A stretch of DNA of 52,228 bases from Alphaproteobacteria bacterium (lineage in GTDB: Bacteria > Pseudomonadota > Alphaproteobacteria > Bin95): assembly GCA_026710105.1 (NCBI GenBank), contig JAPORR010000083.1, positions 1,289 to 53,516 on the forward strand, given 5' to 3'. A program made the translations under genes and the position numbers. A model generated the notes under the pieces. It saw only the letters and a list, made by a program, of their open reading frames with translations, did not search any database and was not told the DNA's origin. Each line of letters starts with the position of its first letter. Within the stretch, counting starts at the first letter, position 1. Below, piece after piece: positions 35,902 through 44,160 of the stretch.

Positions 35902-36896
35902 ACCGGCCCAATCTCGACCTTGAACGGCTGGCAGACCGGCATCGGCGGATGCACCGCATCCGCGCCTTCGAGGAGCGGGCCGTCGCAGCACTGGAGGAAG
36001 GACTGGTGCTGGGCGCCATCCACCCCTCCATCGGGCAGGAAGCCTGTGCGGTCGGCACGGTCGGCAGCCTCGCGCGAGACGATCTGCTGCTCTCCACCCA
36101 TCGCGGACACGGCCACACGCTGGAGAAGGGCGCGTCGGCCGCCGCCATGATGCGCGAGCTGTTCGGGCGCGAAGGTGGCAATTGCGGCGGTAAGGGCGGT
36201 TCAATGCATATCGCCGACTTCTCGGTCGGCATGCTGGGGGCGAACGGCGTCGTCGGCGCGAACATCAACATCGCCGCCGGCGCGGCCCATGCGCTGCGGC
36301 TCCGGGGCGAGCGGCACATCGTCTGCTGTATTTTTGGCGACGGTGCCATCAATCGCGGGCCCTTTCTGGAGGGGCTGAACTGGGCACGAGTGTTCGACCT
36401 GCCGGTGCTGTTCGTCTGCGAGGACAACGCCTATGCCGCCACCACGCGCACCGAAACGATGACCGGCGGCCCCGGCCCGGCGGCGCGCGCCGAGGCGCTC
36501 GGCATTCCGGCACACGCCGTGGACGGCAACGATGTGGACCGTGTGGCGGAAGCGGCAACGGAGCTGCGCGAGCGCGTTCTGGCGGGCGCTGGGCCGCAAT
36601 TCCTCTGGGCGAAGACCTGGCGTCTGACCGGGCACACGGCTGTGGACAAGGCAGCCTATCGCGACGCCGGGGAAGCGGCGGCGCGCTGGAAGGACGACCC
36701 AATTGCCCGCGCGGCGCAGACCCTGCGCGCGCACGGCGTTGGAGAGAACATACTGTCGGGCCACCGCGAAGCGGCGGTGGAGGAGATGCGGGCAGCATAT
36801 GAGGAGGCGAAGGCCGCGCCCTGGCCGGAGACCGCCGCTCTCTATGCGGATGTGCAGGATGTGGGCGACCCGCGCGAGGCCGCATTCCGATGGTGA
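35898..36896 (+). CDS. TPP-dependent 2-oxo acid/acetoin dehydrogenase E1 component, alpha subunit
   Basis: 332 residues. E1 alpha of a PDH/acetoin-type dehydrogenase binds TPP-Mg and decarboxylates a 2-oxo acid. The TPP motif GDGAINRGPFLEGLNWA...CEDNAYA is complete; IGQEACAVGTVGSL, HRGHGHTLEKG and GGKGGSMHI are the conserved alpha-subunit blocks. The start is TTG 35898, overlapping the acyl-CoA dehydrogenase stop (TTGA); no better start precedes the conserved part. It is coupled to E1 beta by a seven-base overlap. No E2 or E3 gene is found in the window. Confidence 0.9.
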   Translation: MNRPNLDLERLADRHRRMHRIRAFEERAVAALEEGLVLGAIHPSIGQEACAVGTVGSLARDDLLLSTHRGHGHTLEKGASAAAMMRELFGREGGNCGGKGGSMHIADFSVGMLGANGVVGANINIAAGAAHALRLRGERHIVCCIFGDGAINRGPFLEGLNWARVFDLPVLFVCEDNAYAATTRTETMTGGPGPAARAEALGIPAHAVDGNDVDRVAEAATELRERVLAGAGPQFLWAKTWRLTGHTAVDKAAYRDAGEAAARWKDDPIARAAQTLRAHGVGENILSGHREAAVEEMRAAYEEAKAAPWPETAALYADVQDVGDPREAAFRW

Positions 36897-37876
36897 CAAC
36901 CACCTATATGGAGGCCGGGCGGCGGGCGCTGGCGGAGGAGATGCGCCGCGACCCGACTGTGTGGGCGCTTGGCGAGGACCTCGGGCGCGGCGGTGTGTTC
37001 GGGCAATATGCCGGCATGGCGGAGGAGTTCGGGCCGCTGCGGATTTCGGACGCGCCGATCTCCGAGGCGGCGATCCTCGGTGCGGCAGTCGGCGCGGCGC
37101 TGGCGGGGACGCGCCCGGTGGTGGAGATGCGTTTTGCGGATTTCGCGCTCTGCGCCGTGGACGAGCTGGTGAACCAGGCCGCCAAGGCGCGCTACATGTT
37201 CGGCGGGCAGGGCGGCGTGCCGCTGGTGGTGCGGGAGCCGATGGGCATGTGGCGCTCGTCGGCCGCGCAGCACTCGCAGTCGCTCGAAGCCTGGTATGTG
37301 CATATTCCAGGCCTGACCGTGGTGGCGCCCGCGACGCCGGGTGACAATCTGCGCCTGCTGAAGGCGGCGATCCGCAGCGACGACCCGGTCGTCTATCTGG
37401 AGCACAAGGACCTGTGGGGCATCGAGGAGGAACTCGGCGCGGACGAGCCACCGGGCGAGCTCGGCAGCGCGAGGGTTGTGCGCGAGGGTAGCGACGCAAC
37501 CGTGGTCTCCTGGTCCGCCATGGTCCACAACGTCTGTGAAGCGGCCGGAGAGCTGGCAGAGGAGGGCATATCCGTAGAGGTGGTAGACCTGCGCACGCTC
37601 TGGCCGTGGGATCGCGAAGCGGTGCTGGCCTCCGTGCGCCGGACTGGGCGGCTGGTCGTAGCGCATGAGGCGGTCTTAGTCGGTGGTTTCGGGGCCGAGG
37701 TCGCGGCGACCGTCTCGGAGGCGCTGTTCGGCGTCCTGAAAGCACCGGTGAAACGGCTCGGCGCGCCACGTGTACCCATTCCCTACGCCAAACCGCTCGA
37801 GGATATGCTGCGTGTCGGCCCGGACGCCATTGCGGCGGCGGTTCGCGCGCAATTATTAGGACCGTCTCCCGGATAG
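36890..37876 (+). CDS. TPP-dependent 2-oxo acid/acetoin dehydrogenase E1 component, beta subunit
   Basis: 328 residues, the standard E1 beta length. ALGEDLGRGGVFGQYAGMAEEFG and DAPISEAAILGAAVGAALAG are the pyrimidine-domain blocks; the conserved glutamate of SEAAILG activates the cofactor. EVVDLRTLWPWDREAVLASV and HEAVLVGGFGAEVAA follow in the C-terminal transketolase domain. It overlaps E1 alpha. With the neighbouring acyl-CoA dehydrogenase and decarboxylase-like genes it suggests catabolism of a branched or unusual 2-oxo acid (inference). Confidence 0.9.
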   Translation: MVTTTYMEAGRRALAEEMRRDPTVWALGEDLGRGGVFGQYAGMAEEFGPLRISDAPISEAAILGAAVGAALAGTRPVVEMRFADFALCAVDELVNQAAKARYMFGGQGGVPLVVREPMGMWRSSAAQHSQSLEAWYVHIPGLTVVAPATPGDNLRLLKAAIRSDDPVVYLEHKDLWGIEEELGADEPPGELGSARVVREGSDATVVSWSAMVHNVCEAAGELAEEGISVEVVDLRTLWPWDREAVLASVRRTGRLVVAHEAVLVGGFGAEVAATVSEALFGVLKAPVKRLGAPRVPIPYAKPLEDMLRVGPDAIAAAVRAQLLGPSPG

Positions 37877-37887
37877 GACAGGAAACG

Positions 37888-38394
37888 ATGGCCGATTGGC
37901 AAGAGGACCTTTACCAGGTCCTGAAGGAGTTCGAAGTTAGCCAGGTGAGTTATGTGCCGGATGCCGGCCACCGGGTGCTGATCGACAGGTCGCTTGCGGA
38001 CCCGGAGATGCATTCCGTGCCGCTCACCACGGAGGAGGAAGGCATCGCCATGCTCGGCGGCGCTCATCTCGGCGGCGCGCGCGGCGTGGCGGCCATGCAG
38101 TCCTCCGGCATCGGCAATTGCGTGAACATGTTCTCGCTGGTGAAGAACGGCCTTTTCCCGATGCTGGTGCTGGTGTCGATGCGCGGCGATTTCGGCGAGG
38201 GCAATCCCTGGCAGATGCCGATGGGGCAGGCTGTCGAGCCAGTGATGCAGGCGATGGGCTTCGTCACCATGCGGATCGACCGGCCCGACGAGGTTGAGAG
38301 CGCGATGCGTGCGGCCTGCACAATGGTCTTCAAGTCAGGGCAGGCGGTCGGCGTACTTCTGACACAGAAATTGATTGGTGCCAAGGCATTTTAG
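37888..38394 (+). CDS. sulfopyruvate/phosphonopyruvate decarboxylase-like alpha (PYR-domain) subunit
   Basis: 168 residues forming a single TPP-enzyme pyrimidine domain: TTEEEGIAMLGGAHLGGARG with the conserved glutamate, MQSSGIGNCVNMFSLVKNG and GFVTMRID. It corresponds to the alpha half of split enzymes such as sulfopyruvate decarboxylase (ComD). The partner half follows 16 bases downstream. ATG 37888 has AGGAAA upstream. The true substrate is not certain: phosphonopyruvate- and sulfopyruvate-type enzymes are hard to separate by sequence. Confidence 0.85.
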   Translation: MADWQEDLYQVLKEFEVSQVSYVPDAGHRVLIDRSLADPEMHSVPLTTEEEGIAMLGGAHLGGARGVAAMQSSGIGNCVNMFSLVKNGLFPMLVLVSMRGDFGEGNPWQMPMGQAVEPVMQAMGFVTMRIDRPDEVESAMRAACTMVFKSGQAVGVLLTQKLIGAKAF

Positions 38395-38410
38395 GCAGAG
38401 AGTGGAAGCA

Positions 38411-39037
38411 ATGAATGAAGCATTCCGAGCCGGCATTGCGGCCGAAATGAGCCCTGTCGGCACGCTCGACAGGCGCGAGGCCGTGCCGGCGCTGGTGGGC
38501 GACCCGCAGGACTGGTTGATCGTCGCAGGGCTTGCCGGCACAGCCAGGGACACGGCGGCGCTATGCGAGCCCGAAGCCAATTATTTCGCCTGCGCCGGCG
38601 TCATGGGCGGCGCGGTCGCCATGGGCCTCGGGCTGGCGCTCGCGCGCCCGGACCGCAGCGTGCTGGTGCTGACGGGCGACGGCGAACTGCTGATGAATGT
38701 AGGCTCGCTCGCGACCGTTGCCATACTGAACCCGCCCAACCTATCCATTGTGTGTGTCGATAACGGCCATTACGGCGAGACCGGCTACCAGAAAAGCCAC
38801 ACATCCCTCGGGGTGGACCTGGCGGTGATGGCGTCAGGAGCCGGAATCCCGGCGGTCCGTTCGGTATCCGGGCCGGACGAGATCGAGGTTGCCGGCCGGC
38901 TGCTCCGCGAAGCCAATGGTGTGTCCTTCGTGTTGCTCAAGGTCACGCCCGATGCAGGCCCGCCCGCTATCAGACGCTCGCTGGACGCCGCGCTTGCGAA
39001 GGATCGGTTCCGCGCAGCGACATTGCCGCCGGCATAG
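38411..39037 (+). CDS. sulfopyruvate/phosphonopyruvate decarboxylase-like beta (PP-domain) subunit
   Basis: 208 residues, the TPP-diphosphate-binding half of the split enzyme. FACAGVMGGAVAMGLGLALA leads into the TPP-Mg motif LTGDGELLMNVGSLAT...VDNGHYGETGYQ, complete with the GDG and the N of CVDNG. ATG 38411 has GGAAG just upstream. Alpha and beta together are about the size of a full decarboxylase less the middle domain. The operon 34720-39037 contains four TPP-related genes in a row. Confidence 0.87.
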   Translation: MNEAFRAGIAAEMSPVGTLDRREAVPALVGDPQDWLIVAGLAGTARDTAALCEPEANYFACAGVMGGAVAMGLGLALARPDRSVLVLTGDGELLMNVGSLATVAILNPPNLSIVCVDNGHYGETGYQKSHTSLGVDLAVMASGAGIPAVRSVSGPDEIEVAGRLLREANGVSFVLLKVTPDAGPPAIRRSLDAALAKDRFRAATLPPA

Positions 39038-39049
39038 GTCCTGCCAGGG

Positions 39050-41068
39050 TTACTGCTCGCCGCCGGCGATCTTCGGTCGGAAAGGGTAAGGTTTCCCGCC
39101 AGCACCTATGCCCGGAATCGGGCGCTCGGGTGCGCCTTCATGCGCGGCTTCCATGAAGTCGCGCCAGATGCGGGCCGGCAGGCTCCCGCCCGTGACTTCG
39201 TCCATGGGCTCGCCATCGTCATTGCCCACCCAGACGCCGGCGACCAGATTGCCGGTGAAGCCGATGAAGAAGGCATCGCGGAATGATTGGCTGGTGCCCG
39301 TCTTGCCTGCGGACCGGCGATCGGCGAGTCGCGCGGCCTTGCCGGTGCCCCGGGTTACAACGGCGGCCAGCATATCGTTCATGGACGCCACGACGCCAGG
39401 CGCCACGGCTTCGCCCGCCCCAGCGCCCGAGCGCTCGAACACGCCCTCGATCCGCTGTACCCCATAAGGAATGACCCCGGCACCGCCATTGGCGAAGGTG
39501 GCGTAAGCGCCCGTCAGCTCGATGAGTCTGACCGCGTTCGACCCCAGCGCAATGGTGAGGTCGGGCGCAAGGTCGGACGTAATGCCAAGGCGGCGCGCGG
39601 ATTCGGCGACGCGGCCGCGCCCGGCCCGGTCGGCAAGGCGGACGGCGGCGGCGTTCAGCGATTGCGCGAAGGCGTCCCGCATGGCGACGGAGCCGCGGAA
39701 ACGGCCATCGAAGTTCCGGGGCGCCCATCCGCCCACATTGACGCGCGCGTCGGTCACGATGTCGTCGGGATGCTGGCCGCGCTCCAGCGCCGCTAGATAG
39801 ACGAACAGCTTGAAGGCTGAGCCCGGCTGGCGAAGCGCCTGGGTGGCGCGATTGAATTGGCTGGCGCCGTAGTCCTTGCCGCCGACCATCGCCCGCACTG
39901 CCCCGTCGGGCGACATGGCGACGAGTGCGGCCTGCGACGGGTTCGATATATCCGCCAGCGCCTCGGCGACCGTTTCCGCCGCCAGACTTTGCAGGCCGGG
40001 GTCGAAGGTTGTTGCGATGCGAAGGTCCCGGCCCACCATGCCGAGGCGCCGGTTGACCTGGGCCAGAACCCAGTCGGCGAAATAGCCGCGCCCGTCGGGC
40101 TCCGTTGCTGTCCGCAAAGTCGATGCGCCGGCCTTCGCGGCCTGTTCGGCGGAAATGAAACCAGCCTCTGCCATTGCCTTCAGAACGAGTCGCCCTCGCT
40201 CGGCGGCGCCGGCCGGATTGACCGTTGGCGAGAGCCGGCTCGGTGCCTTGAGCAGACCGGCGAGCACAGCGGCTTCCCAAAGATCGACTTCGGTTGCGGG
40301 TCTGGAGAAGAAGCGCCGCGCCGCGGCGTCCACGCCATACGCTCCGGCGCCGAAATAGGCCCGGTTCAGGTAAAGCGAAATGATGCGGTTCTTGTCGTAG
40401 CGCCATTCCAGCCAGAAAGCGAGCAGCGCCTCGCGTATCTTTCTTTCGATGGACCGCTCGGGCGTTAGGAAGATGTTTTTTGCAAGCTGCTGGGTGATCG
40501 TGCTGCCGCCCTGGCGCACGCCCCCCTCGACGATGTTGACCCAGAGTGCCCGCGCCAAGCCAATCGGATCGACGCCGCTGTGTTCCAGGAAGCGCCGGTC
40601 TTCGATGGCGATGACAGCGTGCTGCACATAGGGAGGCAGCCGGGCAGCGTCAACGGTGTCGCCGTAAAGGTCGCCCTTCGCCAGAACGGGATTACCGGCT
40701 ACGTCGTTGAGGAAGATGCCGGGCCGCCGCCCACTGTCCGCTATCCGGTCGACATCGGGCAAGGTGTAAGAGAAATAGGCGAGTATAGCGATCAGGGCGA
40801 CAAGCCCCCATATGCCGGCGACAGCAATTCCGGAAATAAGGCGCCACAACAACCGTCGGCGCGCGCCTGGGCCGCTGCCTATCTTTCGTTTGCCGCGACG
40901 GGCTCGATGCGGCGGTTTCCGTTTGGGCGCCACTTTCGCGGGAGTTCTGGCGGGCGAATGCGGCGATTCCTTGGCCTTGCCGGAATGACCGCCTGCTCCC
41001 TTGCGCAGGCTCGGCCCGCGCCGCCGCGCAGCACGTCTCTTGCCTCTGTTGTTGCCCTGGCGCGCCAT
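39050..41068 (-). CDS. class A penicillin-binding protein (PBP1A-like transglycosylase/transpeptidase)
   Basis: 672 residues. A basic, lysine/arginine-rich cytoplasmic tail (1-70) is followed by one membrane helix (LISGIAVAGIWGLVALIAIL) and the GT51 domain with EDRRFLEHSGVDPIG (catalytic Glu) and GGSTITQQLAKNIF. The transpeptidase domain carries the nucleophile serine in RQPGSAFKLFVY, SLN (AQSLNAAAV) and KTGTS. It polymerises and crosslinks peptidoglycan in the periplasm. ATG 41068 is preferred over a TTG six codons upstream. It follows the selenoprotein gene on the same strand by 32 bases. Confidence 0.92.
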   Translation of the reverse strand: MARQGNNRGKRRAARRRGPSLRKGAGGHSGKAKESPHSPARTPAKVAPKRKPPHRARRGKRKIGSGPGARRRLLWRLISGIAVAGIWGLVALIAILAYFSYTLPDVDRIADSGRRPGIFLNDVAGNPVLAKGDLYGDTVDAARLPPYVQHAVIAIEDRRFLEHSGVDPIGLARALWVNIVEGGVRQGGSTITQQLAKNIFLTPERSIERKIREALLAFWLEWRYDKNRIISLYLNRAYFGAGAYGVDAAARRFFSRPATEVDLWEAAVLAGLLKAPSRLSPTVNPAGAAERGRLVLKAMAEAGFISAEQAAKAGASTLRTATEPDGRGYFADWVLAQVNRRLGMVGRDLRIATTFDPGLQSLAAETVAEALADISNPSQAALVAMSPDGAVRAMVGGKDYGASQFNRATQALRQPGSAFKLFVYLAALERGQHPDDIVTDARVNVGGWAPRNFDGRFRGSVAMRDAFAQSLNAAAVRLADRAGRGRVAESARRLGITSDLAPDLTIALGSNAVRLIELTGAYATFANGGAGVIPYGVQRIEGVFERSGAGAGEAVAPGVVASMNDMLAAVVTRGTGKAARLADRRSAGKTGTSQSFRDAFFIGFTGNLVAGVWVGNDDGEPMDEVTGGSLPARIWRDFMEAAHEGAPERPIPGIGAGGKPYPFRPKIAGGEQ

Positions 41069-41100
41069 GGCACCATATAGGCCCAAGGTTCGTTTTATTT

Positions 41101-42312
41101 CTAGGCCCCTGCGCGGTGCGCCTGGCTTCGCGGCAGGATCAGCAGGCTGCCGAGGAGTTGCATGCCCTTGTCGTCCTCACTGACGGCGCGTTGGCAAAGC
41201 GCAAGCAAGGCCCTGCCGGCAGCCGTCTCACCCCAGAACCAGTCGGAAAGGTCCTGCGAGGTCGCTCCTCCGGGCTGCGCCGTGGCCGCCTCGGTATAGA
41301 AGGCCATCAGGTCGTCGCAGGCGAGCTTTAGCGCGCGGGACAGCGTGCGTTCGGGCCCCGGGTCATCCCCCTCCGCGCCGTCGGCGTAGCGGCAGACGAT
41401 CCGGGCAGCCTCCTCGATATCGCCGCCGCCAGCCCCGACCGTGGTACGCCCGCGCCGTTCTGTCGCAAGATCCCACCAAGGCCGCAGGCGGGCGATTTCG
41501 TCCACGACGCGTCGCTCATGGCTGCCATCCGGCGCGGTCTCCGGGCGGGGCAGGGATATCGGACAGGCCCAGCCTTCGTAATCGGCAGGCTCCGGCGCCA
41601 GGTCCGGGAATTCCTCCAGCACCGGGCCGACGGGCCGGTCGAGCAGGTGGAGGGCGGCGCGCAGAACCTCGAGCTGGAATTCCGGATTATCGGGCGCGCC
41701 GAGAGGCCGGCCGAGCTCAAACGGAACGGACAATGTGCGCGGATTGCCGATCGCCTCGGCATGCTCGTGGACGAGAGCGATGGCAACCGTCGCAATGCCC
41801 TTGCGTTCCAGATAGTGGGCGAGCGCGCACACGGCGCGCGTGCAGTTCGGTCAGACAGGCACCAGAAGCGCCGTATCGACGCCTTCCGCCAGCATGGCCG
41901 CCGCCGCATCCTCGGCGAAGGGTTGCATCGGCGAAGGGTCGCTGGCGCCCATGAAGGAATAATGATGGGCTGCGACACCGCCGATCTCGCCGGCGGCCGC
42001 CATTTCCTTCAACCGCTCCAGCGGATAGACGGTATTGAGGTCCTGCTGGAAGCCGGTCCGGTCGTAATTGACGGAGATGTGGCTCATCACGATGTCGTTG
42101 GCGCCCGCATCCGCGGGCAGCACCCGGTAATCGATGGCGCCGGGGCCGAACGGGCGGTCCCCTCGTCTGCCGAGGCCGGCGGACGAAACGACGGCAATCC
42201 GGCGTTCGGCCAATGGCGGCCCGGAGACGAAGGCGCCGCCCTCGATATCGGGTAGCGGCAGGCGAGCCAGATGCCTGGCCATGCCGTCCGGCATGTCGGC
42301 GTAGCGGGTCAT
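41101..42312 (-). CDS. glycine/proline reductase selenoprotein B-family protein with in-frame UGA (probable selenocysteine)
   Basis: One continuous reading frame of 403 codons if UGA 41851-41853 is read as Sec154. Before it: AAHHYSFMGAS and VDTALLVPV; after it: PNCTRAVCALAHYLERKG, so the local motif is U-P-N-C, the redox U-x-x-C of the GrdB/PrdB-type family. The downstream half (GRPLGAPDNPEFQ, RGRTTVGAGG, QDLSDWFWGETAAGRALLAL) belongs to the same family with no frame change or other stop. ATG 42312 has AAGGAG seven bases upstream. These proteins are thought to handle reductive cleavage or thiol chemistry; aerobic members have no established reaction. Divergent from the quinone oxidoreductase gene. 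Confidence 0.85.
41823..41850 (-). promoter_or_regulatory. candidate bacterial SECIS hairpin downstream of UGA
   Basis: On the minus strand, 11 bases after UGA, GCGCGC (complement of 41834-41839) pairs with GCGCGC (complement of 41823-41828) around a five-base loop CGUGU with G in second position. The 17 bases from UGA to the loop fit the usual bacterial distance. GC-rich coding sequence can produce such stems by chance, so this is supportive, not decisive. Confidence 0.45.
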
Positions 42313-42380
42313 GGATGCTCCTTGCGGAATCCGCAGCGATGCGCGAAACAACGGGACGATGCTACATAGAGTGAGGCAAG

Positions 42381-43361
42381 ATGCAGGTCAAAGCCATCCG
42401 GATCGACAGACCGGGACCGCCGTCGGCGATGGAATTGCGTATAGTGACGGTCGGCGAACCCGGCCCCGGCGAAGCGCTGATCCGCCATACCGCTATCGGA
42501 TTGAACTATATCGACACTTATCACCGGTCCGGGCTCTACGACCTGCCCATGCCGAGCGGGATCGGCAGTGAGGCGGCGGGCGTCGTCGAGGCGGTCGGCG
42601 AAGGCGTGAAGCATGTCCGGTCGGGCGACCGGGCTGCCTATGCGGGCGGGGCACCAGGCTCCTATTCGGAAGCGCGCATCATGCCCGCCGACAGGCTGGT
42701 GAAACTGCCGGACGACATCGACGACAGGCAGGCCGCGGCGATGATGCTGAAAGGCATGACCGTCGAGTATCTGCTGAACCGCACCTTCGAGGTAACATCA
42801 GACCAGACCATCCTGTTCCATGCGGCGGCAGGCGGCGTCGGGCTTATCGCCGGGCAGTGGGCAAAGGCGCTCGGAGCCACCGTCATCGGCACGGCGGGCG
42901 GCCCCGAAAAATGTGCGCTCGCCAAGGGTTACGGCTATGACCACATGATCGACTACAAGCAGGGCGGCATCGCTCAGCAGGTGCGCGAGTTGACCGGTGG
43001 GACCGGTGTTCCGGTCGTCTATGACAGTGTCGGCAAAGCGACCTGGGAGGAGTCGCTGGATTGTCTGACGCCACGTGGGGTGATGGTGTCTTTCGGCAAT
43101 GCGTCCGGCCCTGCTGCGCCCTTTGCGCCCGGTATCTTGGCAGCCAAGGGCTCACTTTACCTGACTCGGCCATCGCTTGTGCATTACACGCTGACGCAGC
43201 AAGAGGTGCAGGCATCAGCCGAGGCGTTGTTCGCCATGGTGGGTTCCGGCAAGGTCAGAATCGAGGTGAACCAGACTTATACGCTTGCTGACGCCGCCAG
43301 AGCGCATGAGGACCTTGAAGGGCGCCGAACCACAGGTTCGACCGTCCTGCTGGTGGAGTAG
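42381..43361 (+). CDS. NADPH:quinone oxidoreductase (zinc-independent MDR family, Qor-like)
   Basis: 326 residues. ALIRHTAIGLNYIDTYHRSG, PMPSGIGSEAAGVVEAVG and the Rossmann fingerprint HAAAGGVGLIAGQWAKALG are diagnostic for the crystallin-like quinone oxidoreductases; no zinc-binding cysteines are seen. The ending HEDLEGRRTTGSTVLL is the family C-terminus. It reduces quinones or related carbonyls with NADPH. ATG 42381 has GAGGCAAG upstream. It is followed, six bases after its stop, by the enoyl-CoA hydratase gene. Confidence 0.9.
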   Translation: MQVKAIRIDRPGPPSAMELRIVTVGEPGPGEALIRHTAIGLNYIDTYHRSGLYDLPMPSGIGSEAAGVVEAVGEGVKHVRSGDRAAYAGGAPGSYSEARIMPADRLVKLPDDIDDRQAAAMMLKGMTVEYLLNRTFEVTSDQTILFHAAAGGVGLIAGQWAKALGATVIGTAGGPEKCALAKGYGYDHMIDYKQGGIAQQVRELTGGTGVPVVYDSVGKATWEESLDCLTPRGVMVSFGNASGPAAPFAPGILAAKGSLYLTRPSLVHYTLTQQEVQASAEALFAMVGSGKVRIEVNQTYTLADAARAHEDLEGRRTTGSTVLLVE

Positions 43362-43366
43362 TAGCA

Positions 43367-44155
43367 ATGCCAGCAGACAGCATCCTCTACGAAGTCCGGG
43401 ATGGCCTTGCATATGTAACGCTCAACCGTCCCGATGCCGCCAACGCCTTCGACTTGGACCTAGTCCGAGCGTTCCATCGCATCGTGATCGACTGCGACAA
43501 GAACAAGGCGGTGCGCACCGTGCTGCTGACCGGCGCCGGCAAAATGTTCAGCGCCGGCGGCGATCTCAAATTCTTCCTTAAGGCAGGTGACAGGATCGCT
43601 TCTGTGCTGGCCGAGATGACGGGCAGTCTCCACGCAGCGGTTGCGGTGATGAACCGGATGGATGCGCCGGTGGTGGTGGCGGTCAATGGCATGGCCGCAG
43701 GCGGCGGCCTGTCGCTGGCGATGGCTGGCGATATCGTCTTCGCCGCCGAGAGCGCGCGCTTCACCATGGCCTACACCGACGCTGGTCTCTCTCCCGACGG
43801 CAGTTCGACCTGGTTCCTGCCCCGGCTCGTCGGGTTTCGCCGTGCGAAGGAGCTAGCGCTCACGAACCGGATGCTGGGTGCCGCCGAAGCGATGGAGCTC
43901 GGTATCGTGGATCGCGTGGCGCCGGATGAAGAGTTGATAGCAGAAGCGGAGAAGCAAGCACATCGCTTCGCCGAAGGACCAACCGGCGCTTACGGGGCGG
44001 TCAAGCGGCTGATGGCCGAGAGCTTCCAGAACGGTCTTGAGACGCAGATGGAGCTTGAATCCCGTGACATAGCAGCCCGGGCTGCCAGCGGCGACGGACG
44101 CGAGGGCGTGAGAGCCTTTGCCGAGAAGCGCAAGCCGGTGTTTAGCGGGGAGTGA
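43367..44155 (+). CDS. enoyl-CoA hydratase/isomerase family protein
   Basis: 262 residues of the crotonase fold. [17 protein letters not shown] opens the domain; [15 protein letters not shown] forms part of the oxyanion hole, and [19 protein letters not shown] the second one. [20 protein letters not shown] contains the position of catalytic residues; the second conserved glutamate of true hydratases is replaced by Asp/Ser here, so isomerase or other crotonase chemistry is possible. ATG 43367 is the likely start. It lies in a plus-strand cluster with the quinone oxidoreductase and the haloalkane dehalogenase. Confidence 0.88.
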   Translation: MPADSILYEVRDGLAYVTLNRPDAANAFDLDLVRAFHRIVIDCDKNKAVRTVLLTGAGKMFSAGGDLKFFLKAGDRIASVLAEMTGSLHAAVAVMNRMDAPVVVAVNGMAAGGGLSLAMAGDIVFAAESARFTMAYTDAGLSPDGSSTWFLPRLVGFRRAKELALTNRMLGAAEAMELGIVDRVAPDEELIAEAEKQAHRFAEGPTGAYGAVKRLMAESFQNGLETQMELESRDIAARAASGDGREGVRAFAEKRKPVFSGE

Positions 44156-44160
44156 CACCC

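Noticed and set aside
36201-37769. 522-codon minus-strand open frame, very rich in Arg, Pro and Ala
   Set aside because: Antisense to E1 alpha and E1 beta; low-complexity composition and no conserved motif.
41851-41853. Reading the UGA as an ordinary nonsense mutation with two separate genes
   Set aside because: The frame, the family match on both sides, the U-x-x-C context and the absence of other lesions favour recoding; the alternative is kept open in the finding on this gene.
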